A stretch of 64,000 bases of DNA from Maribacter polysiphoniae (GTDB taxonomy: Bacteria; Bacteroidota; Bacteroidia; Flavobacteriales; Flavobacteriaceae). The DNA lies in NCBI RefSeq assembly GCF_003148665.1, contig NZ_QGGQ01000001.1, positions 1-64,000 on the forward strand, written 5' to 3'. Position numbers and translations under genes: made by a program. The first letter of the stretch is position 1, and each line of letters starts with the position of its first letter. The notes under the pieces were generated by a model that had not been told where the DNA came from, did no database searches, and saw nothing but the letters and a program-made list of their open reading frames with translations. Below, in pieces: positions 15,876 through 24,150 of this stretch.

Positions 15876-16066
15876 GGTTACCTTCCTACCTAAATCCCTG
15901 TTTATTGGGGTTCAGGGCTAAGGTGGGCATGGATTTGACCTTACCCATCTTACCCAATAAGGTAAGTTTGGTAATACCTAGTTAACAAGTTGTTTATGCA
16001 TCTTACCTCATGGTAGCTCGCGCTAATATGGCGATATGGACACTTAAGGTAAGTAGGTAGCTGGTA
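15876..16066. repeat. TTACC/GGTAA repeat cluster: candidate origin or oriT
   Basis: The 224-bp gap between helicase and primase genes carries about ten short copies of (C)TTACC or its complement. They include 15876-15882, 15887-15890, 15940-15946, 15949-15955, 15961-15966, 15970-15978, 16002-16007, 16012-16016, 16048-16053 and 16056-16060. Some pair as inverted repeats (CTTACC-N6-GGTAAG at 15949-15966; GGTA-A-TACC at 15971-15979). Iteron-like repeats beside replication and mobilization genes suggest a binding site for the element's helicase, primase or Mob proteins. Which one is not decided by sequence alone. Confidence 0.6.
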
Positions 16067-16077
16067 TTTCTCCTTTT

Positions 16078-17265
16078 CTAAAGTTCCACCTCCCACGGTG
16101 TTTTCCCAAAAATGGGTTTTGCCAAATATCCGTACACTTGTCTTTTGGGATGCTTTATCCTTTGGAAGTTGAAACCGGTCAATGCCCGGCCCAAGTTTAT
16201 CTGATTCAGTCGAAGGTTCAAACAGCTGAGCTTGACCAGTACATCCGAGGCCGTGACAAAATCTTCTATGTTGTCAGACTTTTCAAAATATTTCGAGACC
16301 AGTTCCTCCTCCGTCGTCAACTTGGTGTACTTCTTGTTCCGCTCTTCGTTCTCTTGAATATCCTTAATGGAGAGTTCAGGATTAAAGTTTGGATCGGTGT
16401 AGGCGAGATAATACGCCTGTGACCATACCCTGTTGATATCTATTTCCTTCGAATACCCAAAATCGATTTTCCCCTTAAGCTCAAAACATAGCCATCTCAC
16501 TGAACCCGTTTCATCATTTAAAAATGAGGCCATGTTTGTAGAGCCTACAAAGGAACATATCCTCGGTAGCGTGGTGTTCTTTTTATCGTACGGCAAGCGT
16601 TCATTGATAAAAGTCTTGGAGAAAAATGATTTCAGCGCATTAACATCTTTCTTAGATAGTACCGCCAGTTCATCCAGATTATAAAGAAAGTTTCTGCAGA
16701 GCTGTATCCGAGCGTCCTTATCGTTACTGATATCCTCGGCCATATATTCCCCCAGTTCAGAAGGGCAAAGAAATCGGCACCAAGTGGATTTACCCGAGTT
16801 CTGACCTTGGTGGGACAAAACAAAAGCCTGTTTGTTGAAGTAGTTCTTTTCCAAAGCGCATTTAATGGTACGCACCAACCATTTCTTGAAATGATAATTA
16901 AACGCTTCATTCTCATAGGTCGGTACATAGGAAGCCAGTTTTAAGATATGGTCCGTCCCGTCCCATTTCGGTAGCTGTTCAAAATACTCCTTGATAGGAT
17001 TGCATTTCGGAATCCATTCCGACCGGATCAGGGTTTCCAATTTTCCGTTGGGAATATCGATGCCCGCTTTGGCCAGTTCTATGATTAATGAGTTCAGGTT
17101 CAGATATTGCCATTCCTTGGAAGCTTTGAAGGCAATCTGAAAGTCATGCGATATTTCGTTATACGTGATATCATATTTGCCCTCCAAGTATTCTATGGTA
17201 TAATCATATATTGTTTTCTTCTTAGGATCAACTACATCGTAGAGACCTGGAATATTATCCGTCAT
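16078..17265 (-). CDS. VapE/VirE-family P-loop helicase-like protein
   Basis: This 395-residue protein carries GQNSGKSTW (Walker A, about 154-162), the later acidic segment NFLYNLDELAVLSKKDVNAL (Walker B and following) and VGSTNMASFLNDETGSVRWL (sensor and arginine motifs). This is the virulence-associated E signature, an SF3-like helicase/ATPase used in replication of phages and mobile elements. It lies 11 bp after the HTH gene and upstream of the repeat cluster and primase, so the three probably form the element's replication module. It looks complete. Confidence 0.88.
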   Translation of the reverse strand: MTDNIPGLYDVVDPKKKTIYDYTIEYLEGKYDITYNEISHDFQIAFKASKEWQYLNLNSLIIELAKAGIDIPNGKLETLIRSEWIPKCNPIKEYFEQLPKWDGTDHILKLASYVPTYENEAFNYHFKKWLVRTIKCALEKNYFNKQAFVLSHQGQNSGKSTWCRFLCPSELGEYMAEDISNDKDARIQLCRNFLYNLDELAVLSKKDVNALKSFFSKTFINERLPYDKKNTTLPRICSFVGSTNMASFLNDETGSVRWLCFELKGKIDFGYSKEIDINRVWSQAYYLAYTDPNFNPELSIKDIQENEERNKKYTKLTTEEELVSKYFEKSDNIEDFVTASDVLVKLSCLNLRLNQINLGRALTGFNFQRIKHPKRQVYGYLAKPIFGKTPWEVEL

Positions 17266-17276
17266 AGTTTCAATCT

Positions 17277-17567
17277 TTATTTTTTGTTTTTAGCCAGATG
17301 TTCATTGAACTGCCGCTCCAGAAATTCATCGGATAGATTGGGTTCGCCTATAAGCCAAGTATCGATTTCTTCTTTATTGAAAAAGAGCTGACGGATGTGT
17401 TTATTGTTCCCCGTAGGTATCAGTTTTAACTGGGAAAGTTTGTAAATCTTACTTTTGGAGAGACCTGTGTATTTTACAAGGTCATCAATATTGAATACTT
17501 TTTTGGTGTGGGACAGCAGTTCTTTGATATCCTGAAGTAAGTCCACAACGTTTTCTTGCTCATTCAT
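17277..17567 (-). CDS. Helix-turn-helix (excisionase-like) protein
   Basis: This 96-residue protein has a MerR/excisionase-type winged helix (HTH_17): FNIDDLVKYTGLSKSKIYKL, followed by HIRQLFFNKEEIDTWL. Such small proteins begin the mobilization operon of many Bacteroidota elements and either help excision or regulate the operon. It is the first gene after a good promoter (17628-17659) and an 18-bp perfect palindrome (17595-17612) that lies in its leader. Autoregulation through the palindrome is a reasonable inference. Confidence 0.88.
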   Translation of the reverse strand: MNEQENVVDLLQDIKELLSHTKKVFNIDDLVKYTGLSKSKIYKLSQLKLIPTGNNKHIRQLFFNKEEIDTWLIGEPNLSDEFLERQFNEHLAKNKK

Positions 17568-17594
17568 AATCTTTTTGTTTATGGATTAATAATG

Positions 17595-17659
17595 AGTAAA
17601 AGGCCTTTTACTATTAATTGTACAGGACAAACATATGACGGCAGATACAGTAAAAACAA
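17595..17659 (-). promoter_or_regulatory. Promoter and palindromic operator of the mobilization operon
   Basis: On the minus strand there is TTG at 17659-17657, a 21-bp spacer and TATGTTTG at 17635-17628, matching the Bacteroidota TTG/TAnnTTTG promoter. Downstream, 17595-17612 is AGTAAAAGGCCTTTTACT, a perfect 18-bp palindrome within the expected leader. A repressor bound there would block transcription of the HTH-helicase-primase-mob genes. Confidence 0.6.
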
Positions 17660-17725
17660 TAGGGAAATTACGTTTGCTTATAGATTGCTTTATTATTTCT
17701 CTATAAAATTAAAACGAAGTGGGTC

Positions 17726-18406
17726 TTAAAGGATTCCAAGAGCTTTGGAGATGTCTTTTCGCACATCATCGTAGCTCCCATCTTGGGTAGCGGAACACCA
17801 TTTGGAATAACTGGAAGGAAGTGTACTTGGATTGATTTCAGAATTTTGAAAAGTAAACCGTTCCGAAATAAGAATGTTCAGGGATTCTTTAGGTTTGGTA
17901 TCCATACGGAAAATTCCTCCTCTAGTAATTAAGTCTAAAAGCGTGAATAAAAATCGTATGTTCCCAGATTGTTTGTTCTTTGGAGTTTCCTTTATCACAA
18001 TTTTCTGCTCTGCCGGAAGTCCGTTAACCAGCCTAAGAAGGTTCTCGATATCCTCATTATCGAAACCGAAAAAATCGGTATCGATTTTTGCTGGGATTAA
18101 TTGTAAAAAAGCAAATCCTTGAACATTACTTTTGAATAGCTCTTCTGATTTGAACCATGTGATGACCAGTAACAATACCAAGGCAAAGAGTAGCGTAACA
18201 AAAAGGTAGCCCGCTATAATTTGCACTATAGAGTAATTGGCACTTGAAAATAAATAATAAAAGGTCAACGGTCCTATACCAAAAAATAATATCAGGAAGA
18301 CGGAAAGTCTGTTCGTTGTTAGAGAACTATGTTTTAACCATAGTAGTTTTAACTCCTTTCGACTTTGATACAGCCAATTGGCCAATATTTCACCCAACCG
18401 TTCCAT
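17726..18406 (-). CDS. Two-helix membrane protein of unknown function
   Basis: This 226-residue protein has two predicted membrane segments at about residues 34-53 (LSVFLILFFGIGPLTFYYLF) and 63-86 (IAGYLFVTLLFALVLLLVIT), then a cytoplasmic domain of about 140 residues ending SKWCSATQDGSYDDVRKDIS. I do not recognise a family with confidence. It lies between the element's promoter and the tRNA-Asn terminator, so it is the outermost gene on this side of the mobile element. A regulator or cargo role is possible; nothing in the sequence decides it. Confidence 0.6.
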   Translation of the reverse strand: MERLGEILANWLYQSRKELKLLWLKHSSLTTNRLSVFLILFFGIGPLTFYYLFSSANYSIVQIIAGYLFVTLLFALVLLLVITWFKSEELFKSNVQGFAFLQLIPAKIDTDFFGFDNEDIENLLRLVNGLPAEQKIVIKETPKNKQSGNIRFLFTLLDLITRGGIFRMDTKPKESLNILISERFTFQNSEINPSTLPSSYSKWCSATQDGSYDDVRKDISKALGIL

Positions 18407-18493
18407 CCATTCAAGATAAGGATAAATGAAATAATAGAAAAAATGTGCTTGATCTGATGTTGTCCCTATGTTGTCCCCGCTAAAAAAAGAAAA

Positions 18494-18513
18494 CCTTTCG
18501 ATTTCTCGAAAGG
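18494..18513 (-). terminator. Intrinsic terminator of tRNA-Asn
   Basis: CCTTTCGA at 18494-18501 pairs perfectly with TCGAAAGG at 18506-18513 around a 4-base loop. On the minus strand the hairpin is followed by a T-rich run (RC of 18482-18493). It lies 15 bp beyond the 3' end of the tRNA and marks the chromosome side of the element junction. Confidence 0.75.
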
Positions 18514-18528
18514 CTTATTCTCACTGGG

Positions 18529-18602
18529 CTCCCCCTCTTGGACTCGAACCAAGGACCCTCTGATTAACAGTCAGATGCTCTAACCAACTGAGCTAAGGAG
18601 GA
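18529..18602 (-). tRNA. tRNA-Asn (anticodon GTT)
   Basis: The minus strand from 18602 gives acceptor arm TCCTCCT pairing with AGGGGGA, a D-arm starting GCTCAGTTGGTTAGAGC, an anticodon stem TCTGA/TCAGA with loop C-T-GTT-A-A, and a T-arm CTTGG-TTCGAGT-CCAAG, then discriminator G. The 3' CCA is not fully encoded (CC then C). The anticodon GTT reads asparagine codons. The 3' end points toward the mobile element, the usual arrangement for an integrase attachment site. A repeated 3' tRNA fragment at the other end is not in the window. Confidence 0.97.
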
Positions 18603-18682
18603 ATTTATGTCACTTTAATATCTTAAAGCGGGTGCAAATATAAATGCTTTTTTCAAATACGCCAAACAAAAATATTTATTCT

Positions 18683-20038
18683 CTATTTAAATAACCATTT
18701 ATACACATCATTACCATTTGCAAATAGTAATAATGCTATTAAAATAAAGAAACCGATCATCTGTGCATATTCCAGAAATTTGTCACTCGGTTTTCTTCCG
18801 GTAACCATTTCATACAATAAAAAGGCAACATGACCCCCATCCAAGGCTGGTATGGGCAAGATGTTCATAAAGGCCAGAATAATGGATATAAAGGCCGTTG
18901 TGTTCCAAAAGACAGGCCAGTTCCAACTCTCCGGAAATAGTCCGCCTATGGCCGCAAAACCACCAACTTCCTTATAGGCCCCTGTATCGGGATTGAAGAT
19001 TTTCTTCATACCCTTTATATAATTACCCAAGGTCGAAATACCCTTGTCAACACCGGCTGGTATCGATTCCAAAAAGTCATACTCCTTGGTTTTTATATCA
19101 AAATAGCCCATTTCGGCATATTGCTGCATTGTCAATCCGCCAATGTGAACGCCAATTGTAGCCTCATCGCTCACCTTTGCTGTCAAGTCCACAATATCCC
19201 CACTTTTCCTTTTTACGGTTAGCACGATTTCCTTTCCCTTATTGGCTTCCAATATGGGTTTTACCTGATCTACATAAGCAACTGTTGTTCCATTTACTTT
19301 TATGACCTCATCGAAAGGTTGAAAATCCACATCTTTATTCACTGAACCTTCTGCAACATCCTTAATGATAAAAGGCAACCTATAACTCAAAAACCGTACT
19401 TTATCCTTATCCTCCGATAGGGTGGCGATAAAATCAACAGGTATATCCTGTTCAAAACTTTTTCCATCCCTTACTACGGTCATGGTCTCACCATAAACGA
19501 TTTCCGGCAAAATATTCCTAAAGGCTTCGATCTTATTACCATCTACGGCAATGATCTTATCCCCTGTTTGTACCCCGAGTTTATCACCAAGGGTTTTTTC
19601 CGTAACCAAGAAACCATCCTTTAAACTATCAGCGGGCACATATTCATCACCATAGGCAAAAGCGAGTCCCACGTAGATAATAACCGCCAAAATAAAGTTC
19701 ACCGTTACCCCTCCCAACATAATGATCAAACGTTGCCAAGCCGGTTTGCTTCTAAACTCCCATTCCTTGGGCTCTTCCTTCATGGCTTCGGTATCCATGC
19801 TCTCATCGATCATACCGGCAATCTTCACATAACCACCAAGGGGCAACCAACCAATACCGTAAACAGTCTCCCCGATTTTTTTCTTGAACAATGAAAATTT
19901 TATATCGAAAAACAGATAGAATTTCTCTACCCTGGTCTTGAAGATCTTGGCAGGAATAAAATGCCCTAACTCATGGAGAACAATTAAAAGGGAAAGACTT
20001 AAAAAGAATTGTATGACCTGTATAACGATTGGACTCAT
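18683..20038 (-). CDS. rseP: Site-2 membrane metalloprotease RseP
   Basis: This 451-residue zinc protease cuts membrane anti-sigma factors. The zinc site HELGH is at residues 22-26 in the first membrane helix and the third ligand is in LDGGH (D400) near the C-terminus. A PDZ region lies between about 200 and 300, and there are hydrophobic segments at both ends. The length matches the family. A promoter lies just upstream (20063-20091, minus). The tRNA-Asn follows 80 bp downstream on the same strand. The assignment is secure; its target sigma/anti-sigma pair is not obvious here. Confidence 0.95.
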   Translation of the reverse strand: MSPIVIQVIQFFLSLSLLIVLHELGHFIPAKIFKTRVEKFYLFFDIKFSLFKKKIGETVYGIGWLPLGGYVKIAGMIDESMDTEAMKEEPKEWEFRSKPAWQRLIIMLGGVTVNFILAVIIYVGLAFAYGDEYVPADSLKDGFLVTEKTLGDKLGVQTGDKIIAVDGNKIEAFRNILPEIVYGETMTVVRDGKSFEQDIPVDFIATLSEDKDKVRFLSYRLPFIIKDVAEGSVNKDVDFQPFDEVIKVNGTTVAYVDQVKPILEANKGKEIVLTVKRKSGDIVDLTAKVSDEATIGVHIGGLTMQQYAEMGYFDIKTKEYDFLESIPAGVDKGISTLGNYIKGMKKIFNPDTGAYKEVGGFAAIGGLFPESWNWPVFWNTTAFISIILAFMNILPIPALDGGHVAFLLYEMVTGRKPSDKFLEYAQMIGFFILIALLLFANGNDVYKWLFK

Positions 20039-20062
20039 TTATATTTTCTAAAATTGAACGCA

Positions 20063-20091
20063 CAAAAGTACACTTTTACAAGGTCTTACAA
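20063..20091 (-). promoter_or_regulatory. Promoter of rseP
   Basis: The minus strand has TTG at 20091-20089, an 18-bp spacer and TACTTTTG at 20070-20063, a full match to the Bacteroidota -33/-7 pattern. The rseP ATG lies about 24 bp downstream. Confidence 0.6.
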
Positions 20092-20174
20092 AAAGAAACT
20101 ATGGGGACGACTTCCTTTTTATGAAATTTTTAGCAGCCATGACACTCCCAATATTTGATAAGTGAACAGGACTG

Positions 20175-20870
20175 ATGTACCTTTGGGAAAAAATCATGCG
20201 TTCCTTTTTCGGTAAGTACAAACTATTCGCCATTGTGTTTTCGAGCATATCGATCATCATCATGGTACTCTTTTACAAGGCCCTCCAACCTAAAACCGTA
20301 TTACCCATTTACCAGCCGTCAATGGTCAACCCCGATTTGGTCGACAGTACACTGCAACACGTAAAAAAGTACCACACCATAGCTGATTTTTCGTTGACCA
20401 ATCAAAACGGTAAAACCATTACCCAAAAAGATTATGAGGGTAAAATCTATATTGCCGATTTTTTCTTTACCACCTGTCCTACCATCTGCCCTATCATGAC
20501 AAAAAATATGGCCGGCATACAGGAAATGATCAAAGATGACGATAATGTCCTTTTGCTCTCCCATTCTGTAACCCCGGTCATTGATTCCGTTGCCCAATTA
20601 AAAAAGTATGCCCTTGAAAAAGGGGTTAACGATGCCAAGTGGAATTTGGTGACTGGCGATAAAAAACAGATATATGAATTGGCCAGAAAATCCTATTTGG
20701 CCGTTAAAACGGATGGCGATGGCGGCCCGTTTGATATGATCCATACCGAAAATTTCATCTTGGTGGACAAAGAACGTAGGATCCGTGGTTTTTACGATGG
20801 GACCAAATCAGAGGACATCGGGAAATTAATGGATGATCTTAAAATACTCAAGGCATCGTATGATGAATGA
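20175..20870 (+). CDS. SCO1/SenC-family copper chaperone
   Basis: This protein is up to 231 residues and is membrane-anchored by an N-terminal helix (residues about 17-34, FAIVFSSISIIIMVLFY). The thioredoxin-like domain has the copper-binding CPTIC (C101, C105) and a later conserved His in DMIHTENFILVD. SCO proteins deliver copper to the CuA site of cytochrome c oxidase. Either ATG 20175 or ATG 20196 could be the start; only the short cytoplasmic tail differs. It ends in a terminator shared with the convergent gene. Confidence 0.92.
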   Translation: MYLWEKIMRSFFGKYKLFAIVFSSISIIIMVLFYKALQPKTVLPIYQPSMVNPDLVDSTLQHVKKYHTIADFSLTNQNGKTITQKDYEGKIYIADFFFTTCPTICPIMTKNMAGIQEMIKDDDNVLLLSHSVTPVIDSVAQLKKYALEKGVNDAKWNLVTGDKKQIYELARKSYLAVKTDGDGGPFDMIHTENFILVDKERRIRGFYDGTKSEDIGKLMDDLKILKASYDE

Positions 20871-20906
20871 AAAAGCCTTCACGAATTCCATATCATAAAG
20901 GCTTTT
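20871..20906. terminator. Bidirectional terminator between SCO1-like gene and 550-residue gene
   Basis: AAAAGCCTT at 20871-20879 pairs with AAGGCTTTT at 20898-20906 across an 18-base loop. A-rich and T-rich flanks on the two sides suit termination of the convergent genes. Confidence 0.55.
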
Positions 20907-20926
20907 GAAATATCTTTCAGAAAATA

Positions 20927-22579
20927 TCACTTACATCCTTGATCATAAGCTTTGGCAATTTTTACCTGATCCTCCTTGGACTCTGTAAACTCACCATTTT
21001 CTATACTTTGGGCCAAACTAGAGCAACCTGCAAAATATTCTGAATTTACCCTTTCCGCTTTTTTCTCACCTAAAATCTGGAAAAAATACTGACCTACTCC
21101 TGTCAAATCCTCATATACTTTGATTTTTGCACCTTTATATATCAATTTCATATATATTGTATTGTTTAAAGCTATACCCGTCAGAGCTCCATCCGAACTA
21201 TCTAACAATGGTCTTTTAGGATTTACTGGCTCATATATTGCATCATTAACAACAACTTGCTGAACGTCCTTGCATTTTAAGGATTTCGTTTTTGTCTTGC
21301 CTTTTTCGTTCACGTATTTCACATACACCACTTTAGCCGTTTTATCACCACTTATATCCATAATATTTCCGTCGGATCCATCCTCCTTTTTGGCAAAATA
21401 CATGGTTAACTTACCTTCCATTTTAGAACCGTCTTCTAAAACAACATGACCTGGGGCATTTTTAATGTCATTTTCTTTTACGGCATTTTCGTTTTCCATT
21501 CGTATTAGCATGGGATCAACTTCATATGCAGCAGCATATTTACGTTCTCCTGTTGCAAGATCAAAGTTACTGGCATACGCTTTCATTTTCTTTTCAAAAG
21601 CAGATTTGGCTGCTCGTGTTATCCATTTTTTCTCTTCTAATTCAACCATACGGTCCATATATTTTTGAGCCGCATCATAATTTTCGGTCATCAAGGATAA
21701 ATTATAAAGGTTCATTAAAATCCCCCAACCCACTTTCTTGCCAGACTTGTTCGAAAGGTCATACTTTGCCAAATTACTTTCCCAATAATCAATAAAGGAT
21801 TGTATTTGACCCTTACCTGCACGCATTTTTTCAATGGTATTCAACTCAGCTGCAACTTTTTCAAGTGAAAGAACATTTTCTTTAGTCTCATCTTCTAGGC
21901 CATCGGTTTTTTTATCCTTGATATAATAAAACTTTTCAAATTCTTGGTTCACCCTAATATCATATAAACCATATAAAGTAGGTGCCAGAGTTTTTGTCAG
22001 ATATTCGTCTCCAAGGTTACTTCTTAAAAATTCTTGAACCAAATAAGGAGAACCCTTGGCTTGGTCATCACCATTAAAAATCAGATACTTTTCCTCTTCT
22101 TCAAAGGTAAAATCAATTGTAACCGGAATGCTTTTTCCTTCGTTATTGACCTTCGCAATTATTGGCAAGGCATAGTAATGCACGCTTTCTCCTTTTGCCA
22201 TTGTAAGCAATCCCATTTTGGCACTACTTTTTGGCAATATATCAATACTGTATGTTTCATTGGCCTTACTTCTCGAGATGGTAAGATTAAGATCATCTAT
22301 AGATATCCCGTTTAATGCGAATAATAAATCTGGCGCGGTACTATCATCCATATGTGGTTTAAAATCCTCAAAATTCAGGCTTTTTTGAAATTCTTCTTCG
22401 GTAAATGGAAGTACCGATTTCTCCGTATTCGCAAAAGCACCCATATAGGTATTGATATCTTTTGGTGCAGAAATTTCTGCGTAACTTGGCATTGACACCT
22501 TAATGCTTTTACTCTTGGTCGATTGAGCGTAAATAGCACCTGTTCCTACCAGTAGCAATACTGCTAATGTTTTTCTCAT
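20927..22579 (-). CDS. Secreted protein of unknown function (550 aa)
   Basis: The N-terminus MRKTLAVLLLVGTGAIYAQ is a signal peptide ending at a typical AQ cleavage site. The mature part is hydrophilic. It contains a helical, TPR-like stretch around residues 240-370 (NLYNLSLMTENYDAAQKYMD, then RMVELEEKKWITRAAKSAFE) and a beta-rich C-terminal region with KVVYVKYVNEKGKTKTKSLK. It ends with two cysteines (FAGCSSLAQ, YDQGCK). I do not recognise a family. It follows the 365-residue secreted gene by 12 bp and is probably its operon partner, acting in the periplasm or at the outer membrane. Confidence 0.7.
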   Translation of the reverse strand: MRKTLAVLLLVGTGAIYAQSTKSKSIKVSMPSYAEISAPKDINTYMGAFANTEKSVLPFTEEEFQKSLNFEDFKPHMDDSTAPDLLFALNGISIDDLNLTISRSKANETYSIDILPKSSAKMGLLTMAKGESVHYYALPIIAKVNNEGKSIPVTIDFTFEEEEKYLIFNGDDQAKGSPYLVQEFLRSNLGDEYLTKTLAPTLYGLYDIRVNQEFEKFYYIKDKKTDGLEDETKENVLSLEKVAAELNTIEKMRAGKGQIQSFIDYWESNLAKYDLSNKSGKKVGWGILMNLYNLSLMTENYDAAQKYMDRMVELEEKKWITRAAKSAFEKKMKAYASNFDLATGERKYAAAYEVDPMLIRMENENAVKENDIKNAPGHVVLEDGSKMEGKLTMYFAKKEDGSDGNIMDISGDKTAKVVYVKYVNEKGKTKTKSLKCKDVQQVVVNDAIYEPVNPKRPLLDSSDGALTGIALNNTIYMKLIYKGAKIKVYEDLTGVGQYFFQILGEKKAERVNSEYFAGCSSLAQSIENGEFTESKEDQVKIAKAYDQGCK

Positions 22580-22591
22580 GTTAGTTGTTTA

Positions 22592-23689
22592 TTAATTAAT
22601 TGCTTTTTCTCTAGTATTATAATATTCTAAATATCGATGACTGAAGGTTTCTTTAAATTTGCCTTCTTCATCGAAAAGATTTGTTTTATTATCTGCCCTA
22701 TGGTTAGATTTACGAAGCTCTTCCGTAATAATGCCTACAAACCTTGCTTTATCATTAAAGGTCAAAGCTGTTTCATAATTCGTCCTAACTTTATTAAAAG
22801 ATTCGGTTATGGCGTATAGACTTGCTAAATTTGAATGTACATAAAACTTGAAAGTGTCATATTGTGCGTAGTCATTTAAATTCTTCATTGACGTAAATTC
22901 TTCTATCAACAAATTTACCTCCTTATTAAAAGCACCACGATCGTTTACGATTTCATCTAGCTTTTCCAGATTTTTTATCCTTTTATGTAATTCATGAACC
23001 TTCTCCCCGATTTCCAATTTCTTGGTTTTTGAAATACCGTAAAATTTGATGTATTCTTTTGTATAACTTAAATCGATACGGGCACGGGCAAACCTCCTAA
23101 AGGCATTGACTGATGAAGTGAGTATTTTCTCATTAAGATAAATTGCAAGTTCAGAGGCTTTATTAGTCGCAATTATGTGTACATCTTCATCTGAAAGACT
23201 AGAAGCAAACGTGCCCAACACTTCACTATATTCAAGAGTATCAGCAGTGACAATCGCATTTTGATGGGTAATTGACAACCTAAATTCATAGTCTCCTTTA
23301 ACCTCATAAATATTGTCCTTCCCCGTATATTCATGGTAAAGTTCTACATCGTCCATTTCAATCTTCAGAAGAAATCCATTATCATAAGGAATTGTTGATT
23401 TATGGTACTTATAAAAAGTAAACAACTTCGGCACATAACCTACAGTACCTGGATCATAACCTCCCCAAAGTACCTTGATATCGTGAAGTACCAATTTGTC
23501 TCCTCGATAATCATATGTATAAATAGATTTATTGGCTACTTGAGCTGAAACACCATAGACCTCACAACTTACAGGTAATGGATTTGTAGGGTAATCATAC
23601 TGGTGTAATTTCAAATAGAAGCTATTAGCTTTTTGGCCATTACTGGTATTCATACCAATTATGAAGAGAAAAAGGGGGATATATTTCAT
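22592..23689 (-). CDS. Secreted protein of unknown function (365 aa)
   Basis: MKYIPLFLFIIGMNTSNGQ is a signal peptide. The first half is beta-rich (SFYLKLHQYDYPTNPLP, VLWGGYDPGTVGYVPKLFTF) and the second half helical with charged coils (KLEIGEKVHELHKRIKNLEK, NDRGAFNKEVNLLIEEF). A near-consensus -7 element lies upstream on the minus strand (RC of 23716-23723). No domain is recognised. The 12-bp gap to the next gene indicates co-transcription, so the two may form one extracytoplasmic unit. Confidence 0.7.
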   Translation of the reverse strand: MKYIPLFLFIIGMNTSNGQKANSFYLKLHQYDYPTNPLPVSCEVYGVSAQVANKSIYTYDYRGDKLVLHDIKVLWGGYDPGTVGYVPKLFTFYKYHKSTIPYDNGFLLKIEMDDVELYHEYTGKDNIYEVKGDYEFRLSITHQNAIVTADTLEYSEVLGTFASSLSDEDVHIIATNKASELAIYLNEKILTSSVNAFRRFARARIDLSYTKEYIKFYGISKTKKLEIGEKVHELHKRIKNLEKLDEIVNDRGAFNKEVNLLIEEFTSMKNLNDYAQYDTFKFYVHSNLASLYAITESFNKVRTNYETALTFNDKARFVGIITEELRKSNHRADNKTNLFDEEGKFKETFSHRYLEYYNTREKAIN

Positions 23690-23843
23690 GAAGTATTTTA
23701 ATCCAGTATTTATTCAAATATGGAATTTTTTGTTAAAATATTATAAATTTTGTTGCAAAAGCGGTTTAAACTGTTGCCTATTTAATTCTTTAGCTAAATA
23801 GATTATGTCAAAAAGGAATTATTAAAGTCAATTATTTAATAAA

Positions 23844-23901
23844 TTGGCTGCCTCTTTTTTCAATTTAGCTTACTTTTGCCTTACTTATAATCATTCTAAA
23901 T
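23844..23901 (+). promoter_or_regulatory. feo promoter with Fur-box-like operator
   Basis: TACTTTTG at 23871-23878 matches the -7 pattern; the nearest upstream TTG (23844) is 24 bp away, slightly long. Just downstream, CTTATAAT-C-ATTCTAAAT (23884-23901) resembles a Fur box: its right half ATTCTAAAT fits and the left half matches the mirror at most positions. Placed between promoter and feoA start it would allow iron-dependent repression. Confidence 0.45.
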
Positions 23902-23904
23902 AAA

Positions 23905-24150
23905 ATGAGCACGAGTATTGCACATCTCAAGCGCGGGCAGAAAGGAGTCATCAGGGAATTCCCCGATGATTTTTTGCCTATAAAATTGCTCGAATTGGGG
24001 TGCTTACCGGGTAATGAAGTTGAATTGGTGCAAGTGGCACCCTTTAAAGATCCCTTATATATCAATGTAAACGGCTCCCATATCGCTATAAGACGCTCTA
24101 TGGCCTTGAAGATAGAATTGGATCTTATTGAAGACACCCCAGATGTATGA
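23905..24150 (+). CDS. feoA: FeoA, ferrous iron transport accessory protein
   Basis: This 81-residue protein has an SH3-like fold: LKRGQKGVIREFPDDFLPIK, LLELGCLPGNEVELVQVAPF, DPLYINVNGSHIAIRRSMAL. The LLELGCLPG and IAIRR segments are hallmarks of FeoA. It assists FeoB in Fe(II) uptake across the inner membrane. Its stop overlaps the feoB start (ATGA). It is probably iron-repressed through the upstream Fur-like site. Confidence 0.95.
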   Translation: MSTSIAHLKRGQKGVIREFPDDFLPIKLLELGCLPGNEVELVQVAPFKDPLYINVNGSHIAIRRSMALKIELDLIEDTPDV

